From positions 82,995 to 146,994 of the forward strand of contig CAJSYQ010000005.1 of assembly GCA_910574015.1 (NCBI GenBank): a stretch of 64,000 nt of DNA, read 5' to 3'. Made by a program: the position numbers and the translations under genes. Shown here one piece after another: positions 48,035 to 56,199 of this stretch. Below the pieces are notes generated by a model that made no database searches, was not told where the DNA came from, and saw only the letters and a program-made list of their open reading frames with translations. Every line of letters begins with the position of its first letter. Position 1 is the stretch's first letter. This DNA comes from Eubacteriaceae bacterium (GTDB taxonomy: Bacteria > Bacillota > Clostridia > Lachnospirales > Lachnospiraceae).

Positions 48035-50041
48035 TTATCCGACCCGAAACTCCTTATAAGATTTCTCCGCCATTCGTTTCAATTTCTTATCCGACGGCAT
48101 TTTCCTGGAATTGAGAAAGAACCATGAAATATTAACCTTCTTCTTTTTAAAACTATGAAATAGTTTGTCCGCTATGGATTCCGGATTAAATTCTTTCTCC
48201 TTCCATTTGTTCTTCTTTCCGTTCTGATAATAAGAATACTGCCACACTTCCTTATCCTTCTTTTTATTCCAGTCGGAAAACCCATCTGCATAAATACGAT
48301 TTGTGACGATTCCATTTTCCAGCGACATCAGACTATACCATACCGCTCTCGCTCCGGCTCCGCCAGACATATAATCCTTTACACAGTAATAATAGGTATC
48401 TGTCTCAGGGTCTACATAGGCTGTTTGGATTCCGTCCACGATATCATTATCGCTGCCCTCGCTATGGATCGGGCGCAGCTGGGTTCCATCCATGGAAATC
48501 TGGAAATATTCAGATGTCGTAAATACCCCGGAGCCCTGAGGCCCTGAGGAACGAATCACCTCCAGTCTGCCGTCGTGATCCAGATCCGTTATGGCATAAT
48601 AATTTTCTGGCGGCAGCTCCGACATATCATCTGTTTCCTGCACCCAAAGGCTCTTTTGCTGGCACAGCAGGGCAAGCTGTTCCGCTGCGGTCTCTGCGCC
48701 TCCGGCCGGTGCGGTGTCTATCGCCTTGCTGTCCTTCCTTTCCTCCTTCCACCACCGCCCTGTCTCGGATGCATACCACTCACCCAGCATGCCAAAGTAA
48801 GCGACCTCCGGATCTTTCTTCCCCACCAGCTTTAACTCTGCCGACTTCAGATCGATGCACAGACAGCATGTCTCCCCTTCGTCATTCAAAAGAGATAAGA
48901 GCAGCTTGTCTCTCACCACCGTTAGTTTTTTCATGTACACGTCTTCATATCCGGACCGGTGGACCGCGTCGGTCAGCTTCTCTTCATAGGACAGGGATGC
49001 ATCCTGAAACGAATAGGAAAACACCAATGGATCATCCAGATTTTTTATATAATACAATCGGTTTTCTTCCGCAAAAAGAAGATCGTTGTAATAACCGTAA
49101 TCCCAGTTGAGCTGATTCTCTTGATAGCATTCCCTCCATTCCTCTTCCGGTATCAGTTCCTTTTTCTCTCCCGATGCCCCATCGTATTCCCATATACCCT
49201 GATCATCTATGATCTGATAATAGACTTTATTCCGAAGAGTGTCCGTCGTATAAGCGGCGCCGGTATAACATCTGTTATCAATGCGGTTCCTCCTTTTTCC
49301 ATCCAGGTCATAGCTCCAGAATTCATAGGAATTTCTTTCTGCCGTCCCTGGTGTCGTCCCGGTATGGAAAATCAATTTCCTTCCCATCATTTCGGCAGAG
49401 ACAACATACCAGGATCCATCTGCGCTATCCGGATTTTCTATCCGGGCCGGTTCCCTTCCCTCTGCCCGGTCATACTCATACAACTCTCCGCCACTAATGA
49501 ATAAAATTCGTTTACCGTCTACATATAAAATTCCTGTACCGTCCTCCAGGGGGTCTCCCAGTCCGCCCAGATTGATACTATCGTCACCGTCTTTCCCATC
49601 AAGAACAAAAAGTTCTCTCGTCTCATCCGTCAAAACACACTCTTTTGAAAGTTCTTGTCTGATCGGCGTTGATAAAATTATATCTTTATCCCCATATCCG
49701 TCCTTGTCCTCCACACAGACAGACCAGATCAGCTCATCCTCCGATACCCAGAGCAGATTGTATTCATCATCTGTTCCGCCATATTGCTCCACTGGCATCG
49801 CAATCTCTTTCTGTCCCTCTCCCTCCAGGGACCACTGCTGTAATACGGAATCCTCCTGTGGAACATATACCATCCGGTTATTGGATCCGGGATATTTTCT
49901 TTTTTCATTACTATTTTTCTGTTCTCCCTCTCCTGGTACCGGAATCTCCTCTGTCGTTCTCCCGCTGCATGCCGTCAGAACGGACAGGAATAAAATAAAT
50001 GCCGCCATATACAGGGTGGAATGAAATATCCTCTTTGCCAT
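48035..50041 (-). CDS. Large lipoprotein, beta-propeller-like, function unknown
   Basis: 668 residues. Signal peptide with lipobox LTAC (Cys25). A Gly/Glu/Lys linker is followed by repeated strand units from about residue 60 to 430 (MVYVPQEDSVLQQWSLEGEGQ, ILYVDGKRILFISGGELYEYD, FWSYDLDGKRRNRID, RLYYIKNLDDPLVFSYSF), the style of a propeller or DUF5050 protein. Around residue 500 NYYAITDLDHDGRLEVIRSS resembles a calcium-binding FG-GAP/dockerin-like loop. The Lys-rich C-terminal ~70 residues are distinct. No enzyme motif. Own strong promoter at 50072-50100. It is one of three genes that separate rpsO from pnp. Confidence 0.65.
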   Translation of the reverse strand: MAKRIFHSTLYMAAFILFLSVLTACSGRTTEEIPVPGEGEQKNSNEKRKYPGSNNRMVYVPQEDSVLQQWSLEGEGQKEIAMPVEQYGGTDDEYNLLWVSEDELIWSVCVEDKDGYGDKDIILSTPIRQELSKECVLTDETRELFVLDGKDGDDSINLGGLGDPLEDGTGILYVDGKRILFISGGELYEYDRAEGREPARIENPDSADGSWYVVSAEMMGRKLIFHTGTTPGTAERNSYEFWSYDLDGKRRNRIDNRCYTGAAYTTDTLRNKVYYQIIDDQGIWEYDGASGEKKELIPEEEWRECYQENQLNWDYGYYNDLLFAEENRLYYIKNLDDPLVFSYSFQDASLSYEEKLTDAVHRSGYEDVYMKKLTVVRDKLLLSLLNDEGETCCLCIDLKSAELKLVGKKDPEVAYFGMLGEWYASETGRWWKEERKDSKAIDTAPAGGAETAAEQLALLCQQKSLWVQETDDMSELPPENYYAITDLDHDGRLEVIRSSGPQGSGVFTTSEYFQISMDGTQLRPIHSEGSDNDIVDGIQTAYVDPETDTYYYCVKDYMSGGAGARAVWYSLMSLENGIVTNRIYADGFSDWNKKKDKEVWQYSYYQNGKKNKWKEKEFNPESIADKLFHSFKKKKVNISWFFLNSRKMPSDKKLKRMAEKSYKEFRVG

Positions 50042-50071
50042 AGCACGTAACCTCCATTAATTGATATCATC

Positions 50072-50100
50072 ATTATAGCCCAAAAGGTTTATTTAGTCAA
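50072..50100 (-). promoter_or_regulatory. Promoter of the large lipoprotein gene
   Basis: Minus-strand TTGACT (50100-50095), 17-base spacer, TATAAT (50077-50072); one mismatch from consensus. Start near 50065. Confidence 0.8.
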
Positions 50101-50176
50101 CCATATCTGCATCAAAAATGGCTGGCTGAGAACCACAGCACTCCGCACATAACGAACTTATCTATAAGAAAAAAAT

Positions 50177-50215
50177 ACCATCAAAAATCAGCCTTCCGGT
50201 CTGATTTTTGATGGT
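50177..50215 (-). terminator. Intrinsic terminator after the Nudix gene
   Basis: Perfect 15-bp arms (50177-50191 and 50201-50215) with a 9-base loop; on the minus strand followed by ATTTTTTT. The stem begins at the last base of the Nudix stop codon. Confidence 0.88.
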
Positions 50216-50685
50216 CAATTCTTGTTTTCCTCCTGTCCGGGATAACTGATCACTCTGTCCCCCCATGTCAGCACCTCATCATGAAACTCTGGCACCCGCA
50301 TTAGTCCTGCCCCGAAAAGATAGGCGCGATCCCGCTCAGCAATCTCGTGCAGGGCAAGCCACCTCACATCGATAATGGTCTGCTCCTGGGGAGACAATTC
50401 TGGATCCATTCCTTTCACTGGCACAGCATCTTCCGGTATCTCAACTAGAAAAGTATAAATCTGGCTCTCCAGATCTGGTTTGTATTCAATGGCCAGGGGA
50501 CGCAGAATCCTTCCTGCCACACCTGTCTCCTCCTTCAGCTCCCGCAGGGCCGCCTCTTCCGGCGTCTCCCCCGCTTCTATCCCGCCGCCGGGCAGATTGA
50601 AAAAGTCTCTTCCAAACAGGATATGTTCGACTAATAAAAGTTTACCATCCCGGCATACCAAAGCCTGGCTGCGATTTCTTTTCAT
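50215..50685 (-). CDS. Nudix hydrolase
   Basis: 156 residues. The Nudix box G-x5-E-x7-REUxEExGU is complete in GGIEAGETPEEAALRELKEETGV. Such enzymes hydrolyse nucleoside diphosphate derivatives; the substrate cannot be told from sequence. GGGAGGAGAG precedes the ATG. It follows rpsO and ends at a strong hairpin. Confidence 0.88.
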   Translation of the reverse strand: MKRNRSQALVCRDGKLLLVEHILFGRDFFNLPGGGIEAGETPEEAALRELKEETGVAGRILRPLAIEYKPDLESQIYTFLVEIPEDAVPVKGMDPELSPQEQTIIDVRWLALHEIAERDRAYLFGAGLMRVPEFHDEVLTWGDRVISYPGQEENKN

Positions 50686-50718
50686 ACTCTCCTCCCATCG
50701 GCACGTCTGACCATAGCC

Positions 50719-50752
50719 AAAGAGTGCTTCTGCAACGCAGACAGCACTCTTT
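50719..50752 (-). terminator. Probable rpsO terminator hairpin
   Basis: AAAGAGTGCT (50719-50728) pairs with AGCACTCTTT (50743-50752) around a 14-base loop, 13 bases after the rpsO stop. The T tract on the minus strand is only three bases, so termination may be partial. Confidence 0.6.
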
Positions 50753-50765
50753 GCATGAAATAATT

Positions 50766-51032
50766 TTATTTACGCAGTCCGAGTCTCTCGATCAGTGTAC
50801 GGTATCCTTCCAAATCCGTTTTCTTCAGATAATCCAGAAGCCCTCTTCTCTTACCAACCATCTTCAGCAGACCACGGCGGGAATGATGATCCTTTTTATT
50901 CTCTTTCAAGTGCTCTGTCAGAGTATTGATCCTCTCTGTCAGAAGAGCAACCTGAACCTCAGGTGATCCCGTATCGTTTGGTGTTCTGCCATACGCGGCA
51001 ATGATCTCTTTTTTCTTTTCTGTTGTCATCAT
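50766..51032 (-). CDS. rpsO: 30S ribosomal protein S15
   Basis: 88 residues. Primary 16S rRNA-binding protein. Motifs [44 protein letters not shown] and [23 protein letters not shown] are standard. Two Met codons at the start; GGAGG lies 8 bases upstream. Own extended -10 promoter and an ~85-base structured leader. Downstream neighbour is a Nudix gene rather than pnp. Confidence 0.97.
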   Translation of the reverse strand: MMTTEKKKEIIAAYGRTPNDTGSPEVQVALLTERINTLTEHLKENKKDHHSRRGLLKMVGKRRGLLDYLKKTDLEGYRTLIERLGLRK

Positions 51033-51120
51033 AATGACTTACCTCCATCTTTTTTTGTTCACCATTTACCAAGATCTGGCCGGAGTGTTCCGAAATCTGA
51101 GTAATGGTATCCTTATTAAC
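51033..51120 (-). ncRNA. Structured rpsO leader (possible S15 autoregulatory element)
   Basis: The leader has an outer stem ACCATT/AATGGT and inside it TCGGA-ACAC-TCCGG. S15 represses its own mRNA through several unrelated leader folds in different bacteria. I see a credible fold but not a match to a particular class. Confidence 0.4.
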
Positions 51121-51126
51121 TTCTGT

Positions 51127-51155
51127 ATCATAACACAGAATGCCGGTATTGTAAA
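51127..51155 (-). promoter_or_regulatory. rpsO promoter
   Basis: Minus-strand TTTACA (51155-51150), 17-base spacer ending TG-T, TATGAT (51132-51127). Extended -10. It lies in the last 40 bases between carB and rpsO. Confidence 0.65.
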
Positions 51156-51167
51156 CTGTTTTTTCCA

Positions 51168-54100
51168 TTAAGGATAAACCGAATCCCCAACGCCGCCGGT
51201 CTGGTTTATTTCCGCGATGTCCACCAGTGCCAGGCGGTCATTCCCGGCGTCTTCCAGGGCATCTAACAGCGCGTTTGCTGTATCAATGGAGGTCAGGCAG
51301 GTGACTCCCGTCTCGATAGACACCCGGCGGATCAGGAAACCATCGTGGGAATGTTCTCCCTGTTTCGGAATATCGATCACAAGGTCGATCTCATGCCCCA
51401 GCAGAAGATCCATCAGTGTGGGGGCCTCCTGCTCGATCTTGTTCACCGGAATCACTTCAATTCCCCGTGCACCGAGGAATTTTGCTGTTCCCCTTGTGGA
51501 GTATATCTTATAGCCTAGAGCCTGGAACCTCCTGGCGGTCTCCACCGCCTCCTCTTTCGCATTATCACTCACCGTCAATATCATCTTTTTATGTTTGGGA
51601 AGCTGGATGCCGGCCCCCATAAACGCTTTGTGAAGCGCCTCATTGAAAGTCGTGCCTATGCCAAGGCATTCCCCGGTGGATTTCATCTCCGGGCCAAGGC
51701 TGATCTCCGCGCCCCTCAGTTTTTCAAAGGAAAATACAGGCATCTTTATAGCGATATAAGCTGCCTTTTCTGCCAGCCCCGGCATGTATCCCATATCTCT
51801 GATCTTTTCGCCAAGGATCACCCGGGAAGCCAGTTTTACGATGGGAATGCCTGTCACCTTACTAATATAGGGGACAGTACGGCTGGAGCGGGGGTTTACC
51901 TCGATCACAAATACTTCATCCTCATACACGATAAACTGGATGTTGATCAGTCCCACAACATGAAGGCTTCTGGCCAGTTTCTTCGTATAGTCCACAAGGA
52001 CCTCCTGCACTTCCGGTTTCACGCTAATGGCAGGATATACCGAGATGCTGTCTCCCGAGTGGATTCCCGCGCGCTCGATATGTTCCATAATTCCTGGAAT
52101 CAGAATATCCTCCCCGTCGCAGACGGCGTCCACTTCCACCTCTTTTCCCATCAGGTACTTGTCTACCAGGATGGGATGCTCCTGCACATGGCGGTTAATG
52201 ATAGACATAAATTCCCGGATATCATCATCGTTGATGGCGATCTGCATCCCCTGTCCGCCCAGCACATAAGAAGGGCGCACAAGCACCGGATATCCCAATT
52301 CATTTGCCGCCGCCAGAGCCTCTTCTGTAGTAAAAACGGTCTTCCCCGCCGGTCTCGGAATACCGCACTCCTCTAAAATCTCATCAAAGAGCTCCCGGTC
52401 TTCCGCCGCATCTACATTTTCCGCACTGGTCCCCAGGATTGGAACTCCCATCTTCAGAAGCGCTTCCGTTAGCTTAATGGCAGTCTGTCCGCCAAACTGT
52501 ACGACAGCACCATCCGGTTTCTCGATATCTACGATATTCTCCACATCCTCCGGCGTCAGCGGCTCGAAATACAGCTTGTCTGCCACATCAAAATCAGTAC
52601 TCACTGTCTCCGGATTATTATTCACGATGATCGTTTCATACCCACTCTTTGCGAGAGCCCAGACGCTGTGTACCGAACAAAAGTCAAATTCGATCCCCTG
52701 TCCGATCCGTATGGGACCAGAACCCAGAACCATAACCCGCTTCTTCGTCTTTTCCGGCTTCACCTCAGACTCGCTGCCAAATACACTGTAATAATAGGGG
52801 GTAGATGCCTCAAACTCAGCGGCGCAGGTATCCACCATCTTGAAGGCGGCCACAATGCCGCTGGCAATCCTCATCCTGCGGACCTCCTCCTCCTGGATGC
52901 CGGCATATTCCGCAATCACCTTATCGGGAAATTCCATTCTCTTGGCTTCCGCAAGAATCTCCCTGGTGAGAGTTTCTGTCTTTAACGTCTGTTCCATCTC
53001 CACCAGGTGGGCAATCTTGTCAATAAACCATACATCGATCTTCGTGATCTCATGGATTTCATCATAGGAGGCACCCTTGCGGATCAGCTCGGCGATCACA
53101 AAGATCCGGCGGTCATCCACGATATGCACCCGTTCCAGCAGCTCTTCTTTGGAACGGTCCGTATATCGTCCGATATCCAGGCTGTCAATATGCTGTTCCA
53201 GAGAGCGGAATGCCTTCATAAGGGCACCCTCAAAATTATCACAGATGCTCATGACCTCTCCGGTGGCCTTCATCTGTGTCGTCAATGTCCTCTTAGCCTT
53301 GATAAATTTGTCAAAGGGCAGACGAGGTATCTTGACGACACAGTAATCCAGCGCCGGTTCAAAGCTGGCGAAGGTCTTCCTGGTGATGGCATTCGGAATC
53401 TCATCCAGCGTATAGCCCAGGGCGATCTTCGCGGCCACCTTCGCGATGGGATATCCCGTCGCCTTAGAAGCAAGGGCAGAGGAGCGGCTGACCCGGGGAT
53501 TTACCTCGATCACACAGTATTCAAAGCTATCGGGATGCAGGGCAAACTGTACGTTGCAGCCCCCCGTGATGTCCAATTCAGTTATAATGTTCAGGGCGGA
53601 GGAACGCAGCATCTGGTATTCCTTATCTGCCAGTGTCTGGGAGGGCGCCACAACGATACTATCGCCGGTATGGACCCCCACCGGATCGATATTTTCCATA
53701 TTACATACCGTAATGCAGTTTCCACCGGCATCCCGCATCACCTCATATTCAATCTCCTTCCATCCAGCGATACAGCGCTCGATCAGGCACTGACCCACCC
53801 GGCTCAGGCGCAGCCCGTTGGCACAGATATCCCGCAGTTCTTCTTCGTCATGGGCGATACCGCCCCCGCTCCCCCCCAGGGTATAGGCAGGACGGATCAC
53901 CACGGGATAACCAATCTCTGTGGCAAATTCCACCGCATGATCCACGGTCTCCACCACGACACTGGCCGCAATGGGTTCCCCAATCTTTTCCATGGTTTCC
54001 TTAAACTCCTGACGGTCTTCCGCCTTCCGAATCGTCTGAGCTGTAGTGCCGATCAGCCTTACATTCTGCTCTTTCAGAAAACCGGACTCTTCCAGCTCCA

Positions 54101-54398
54101 TGGCGATATTCAGTGCCACCTGTCCACCCAGCGTGGGAAGGACACTGTCGGGCTTTTCCTTTTGGATCAGCCTCTTAACCATATCCGGCGTCAGCGGCTC
54201 GATATAGACGCGGTCCGCAATATCTCTATCTGTCATGATGGTCGCCGGGTTGGAGTTGATGAGTACTACTTCCATACCCTCTTCTTTCAGCGAACGGCAT
54301 GCCTGTGTTCCGGCATAGTCAAATTCCGCCGCCTGTCCGATCACGATAGGACCGGAGCCGATTACTAACACCTTTTGAATTCCTTCTATCTTAGGCAT
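51168..54398 (-). CDS. carB: Carbamoyl-phosphate synthase large subunit
   Basis: 1076 residues from the ATG at 54398, which overlaps the carA end by 8 bases and follows GGGGGAAA. It makes carbamoyl phosphate from bicarbonate, ammonia and two ATP for pyrimidines and arginine. Two homologous ATP-grasp halves: VLVIGSGPIVIGQAAEFDYAGTQACRSLKEEG at the N-terminus and VMVLGSGPIRIGQGIEFDFCSVHSVWAL at about 560. The C-terminal allosteric MGS-like domain covers about 940-1076 (IYSTRGTAKFL, LLGHEIDLVIDIPKQ). Last gene of the gltB...carAB run. Confidence 0.97.
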   Translation of the reverse strand: MPKIEGIQKVLVIGSGPIVIGQAAEFDYAGTQACRSLKEEGMEVVLINSNPATIMTDRDIADRVYIEPLTPDMVKRLIQKEKPDSVLPTLGGQVALNIAMELEESGFLKEQNVRLIGTTAQTIRKAEDRQEFKETMEKIGEPIAASVVVETVDHAVEFATEIGYPVVIRPAYTLGGSGGGIAHDEEELRDICANGLRLSRVGQCLIERCIAGWKEIEYEVMRDAGGNCITVCNMENIDPVGVHTGDSIVVAPSQTLADKEYQMLRSSALNIITELDITGGCNVQFALHPDSFEYCVIEVNPRVSRSSALASKATGYPIAKVAAKIALGYTLDEIPNAITRKTFASFEPALDYCVVKIPRLPFDKFIKAKRTLTTQMKATGEVMSICDNFEGALMKAFRSLEQHIDSLDIGRYTDRSKEELLERVHIVDDRRIFVIAELIRKGASYDEIHEITKIDVWFIDKIAHLVEMEQTLKTETLTREILAEAKRMEFPDKVIAEYAGIQEEEVRRMRIASGIVAAFKMVDTCAAEFEASTPYYYSVFGSESEVKPEKTKKRVMVLGSGPIRIGQGIEFDFCSVHSVWALAKSGYETIIVNNNPETVSTDFDVADKLYFEPLTPEDVENIVDIEKPDGAVVQFGGQTAIKLTEALLKMGVPILGTSAENVDAAEDRELFDEILEECGIPRPAGKTVFTTEEALAAANELGYPVLVRPSYVLGGQGMQIAINDDDIREFMSIINRHVQEHPILVDKYLMGKEVEVDAVCDGEDILIPGIMEHIERAGIHSGDSISVYPAISVKPEVQEVLVDYTKKLARSLHVVGLINIQFIVYEDEVFVIEVNPRSSRTVPYISKVTGIPIVKLASRVILGEKIRDMGYMPGLAEKAAYIAIKMPVFSFEKLRGAEISLGPEMKSTGECLGIGTTFNEALHKAFMGAGIQLPKHKKMILTVSDNAKEEAVETARRFQALGYKIYSTRGTAKFLGARGIEVIPVNKIEQEAPTLMDLLLGHEIDLVIDIPKQGEHSHDGFLIRRVSIETGVTCLTSIDTANALLDALEDAGNDRLALVDIAEINQTGGVGDSVYP

Positions 54399-55524
54399 GA
54401 TTTCCCCCATTCTGGAGCGAAACGTCAGCTGCTCCCATCATTTTTATAAAGCGGTCAAAGAGCACTTCCGAATCCTTCGGGCCGCTGCAGGCTTCCGGAT
54501 GGAACTGTACGGTAAATATATTTTTATTTTTATATTTCAAACCCTCTATGGTCCCATCATTGACATTGACAAAGGCTGCCTCTGCCACATCTTCTGGTAT
54601 CGAAGCTTCCTTTACTACATACCCATGGTTCTGGGAGGAGATATATACACGGCCCGTCTCCAAATCCTTCACCGGATGATTGGCGCCGCGATGTCCATAT
54701 TTCATTTTCTCTGTATCGCAGCCGCAGGCGAGAGCCATCAACTGGTGTCCCAGGCAGATGGCAAAGATGGGGACATTGGACCGATACAGCTTTTTCAGCT
54801 CGGCGATCACCTCCGTACATTCCTTTGGATCTCCGGGACCATTGGTCAGCATAATGCCATCCGGCTCCGCCGCCAAAAGCTCCTCCGCCTTTGTCTGCGC
54901 CGGATAGATAACCACCTCACAGCCTCTCCTAAGCAGGCATCTGGCGATATTAAATTTTGTCCCAACATCAAGAATAGCAACCTTCTTTGTCACCGGAATG
55001 CTGCTATCTGTATTGAGATCCCCCGGTTTGTAAGAAATCATCTCCTTCGTCGTCACCTTACTGACAACTCCCCGGACGGAATAGTCTTTAATTTTTATAA
55101 GGACGGTTTCCAGATCCACCGGCTCCCTGGTGGTGATCATACCGTTCATCGTCCCCTTCTCCCGCAGTATCTTTGTCAGGGCACGGGTATCAATGCCCTC
55201 AATACCAGGAATCCCCTGCTCTGTCAGAAAATCCTGTATACTCTGTTCATTTCGGAAATTGCTGCCCAGCCGGGATAATTCCCGGACAATAAATCCATCC
55301 GTATGGGAACCCTTCGCCTCCATATCCTTCCGACAGATACCATAATTGCCAATCAGCGGATATGTCATCACAACGGCCTGTCCCGCATAGCTGGGATCCG
55401 TTAGTACCTCCAGATATCCGGTCATGGAAGTATTGAATACGATCTCACTGATCATCTCGCCAGTGCTCCCAATGCTTTTACCAGTGAGCACCGTCCCGTC
55501 TTCCAATATAAGGTATGCCTTCAT
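54391..55524 (-). CDS. carA: Carbamoyl-phosphate synthase small (glutaminase) subunit
   Basis: 377 residues from the ATG at 55524 (GGAGG 5 bases upstream); an in-frame start at 55581 would run through the leader hairpins. N-terminal small-subunit domain (LILEDGTVLTGKSIG, GEIVFNTSMTGYLEVLTDPSYAGQ-like) and C-terminal class I glutaminase with nucleophile Cys in FAICLGHQLMALACG and His in VQFHPEACSGP. Delivers ammonia from glutamine to CarB. Placed directly after the ANTAR regulator gene with three hairpins between. Confidence 0.96.
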   Translation of the reverse strand: MKAYLILEDGTVLTGKSIGSTGEMISEIVFNTSMTGYLEVLTDPSYAGQAVVMTYPLIGNYGICRKDMEAKGSHTDGFIVRELSRLGSNFRNEQSIQDFLTEQGIPGIEGIDTRALTKILREKGTMNGMITTREPVDLETVLIKIKDYSVRGVVSKVTTKEMISYKPGDLNTDSSIPVTKKVAILDVGTKFNIARCLLRRGCEVVIYPAQTKAEELLAAEPDGIMLTNGPGDPKECTEVIAELKKLYRSNVPIFAICLGHQLMALACGCDTEKMKYGHRGANHPVKDLETGRVYISSQNHGYVVKEASIPEDVAEAAFVNVNDGTIEGLKYKNKNIFTVQFHPEACSGPKDSEVLFDRFIKMMGAADVSLQNGGNHA

Positions 55525-55540
55525 GTTGTCCTCCATTCGC

Positions 55541-55614
55541 GCACGCCTTTTGCGCACAATAAAGTTTGTGCGTGCGCACACAAACTTCCAGAGTGAAAGA
55601 ATTTTTTCACTCTG
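55541..55614 (-). promoter_or_regulatory. Three stacked hairpins in the ANTAR-carA intergenic leader
   Basis: Minus-strand order: hairpin 1, 10-bp stem CAGAGTGAAA/TTTCACTCTG with a 6-base loop AAATTC (55589-55614); hairpin 2, 9-bp stem AAGTTTGTG/CACAAACTT (55562-55587); hairpin 3, GTGCGC/GCGTGC (55541-55557) close to the carA ribosome site. GCGCAC in loop 2 can instead pair with GTGCGC of hairpin 3, so alternative folds exist. The two hairpins before the carA start are candidates for ANTAR-dependent control, but the loops do not match the known A1/G4 hexaloop rule. Confidence 0.55.
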
Positions 55615-55639
55615 TCCTCCTGTTCTCTTACTGTTTCGA

Positions 55640-56167
55640 TCAATCCAAAACCAGTATCATCTCAGCGGTCTCCACCAGACTGTTACCACTGTCCATGCTA
55701 AGCTTTTGTATGTATTTATGAGCTTCTATTTCCGAGAGATGATTTCTCTCCATAAGAAGCTGTTTGGCGTCCTCTATGATACGCTGTTCCTGCTCTGTGC
55801 GTTTCTTCTGCACCGGTTTTTTTCTGCTCTGCCGGCGGTTCAGATCCAGCATCATTGTTTCTATCGTATTGACGAGCTCATAAATGTGAAACGGCATGGA
55901 AAGGCACATAATGTCTCCGGACGTACACTCCTGCAGCCGTGCAGGGGATGCCGCCAGAAGCATCCGGAACTCCCTGGGAAGATATCCATACAATTCACGG
56001 TAGTGCATATCTGGCAGCCGGTATCCGCACAGCACAATACCGCCGTCGTTTTCATTGGCGGCAGCGATAACCTGGGATGCGCTATTACATGCTAGTATAT
56101 CATTATATCCATTCCGGTTCAAAAGATTTTTTATTTTTTTGGCATCTTCCAGTTTTGAAAATGCCAC
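55640..56167 (-). CDS. ANTAR-domain RNA-binding regulator with degenerate receiver
   Basis: 175 residues from the GTG at 56167. The ANTAR domain is residues about 120-172 (RIIEDAKQLLMERNHLSEIEAHKYIQKLSMDSGNSLVETAEMIL), a three-helix element that binds paired hairpins in nascent RNA and prevents termination. The N-terminal half is receiver-like, but where the phospho-acceptor Asp should be there is Gly48 (VLCGYRLPDM) and the acidic pair is absent, so it is probably not phosphorylated. It lies next to a glutamine synthetase homologue, like nitR beside glnA in Clostridium saccharobutylicum. The GTG lacks a ribosome site; GGGAGGG lies 7 bases before an in-frame ATT at 56182, and the first receiver strand seems to begin there. 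Confidence 0.88.
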   Translation of the reverse strand: MAFSKLEDAKKIKNLLNRNGYNDILACNSASQVIAAANENDGGIVLCGYRLPDMHYRELYGYLPREFRMLLAASPARLQECTSGDIMCLSMPFHIYELVNTIETMMLDLNRRQSRKKPVQKKRTEQEQRIIEDAKQLLMERNHLSEIEAHKYIQKLSMDSGNSLVETAEMILVLD

Positions 56168-56199
56168 GATCAGGCATAGAATAGCTGATCCCTCCCTAA

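Noticed and set aside
50959..51168. Minus-strand 69-codon frame starting at the end of carB and running into rpsO
   Set aside because: It contains the rpsO promoter and leader and overlaps rpsO in another frame; not a credible protein.
53007..54368. Plus-strand open frame of 453 codons
   Set aside because: It lies entirely antisense to carB, is rich in His/Arg/Gly without family motifs, and has no ribosome site. It is a shadow of a long GC-biased gene.
55525..55640. PyrR-binding attenuator before carA
   Set aside because: No PyrR binding-loop consensus was seen; the hairpins are reported as an unassigned leader.
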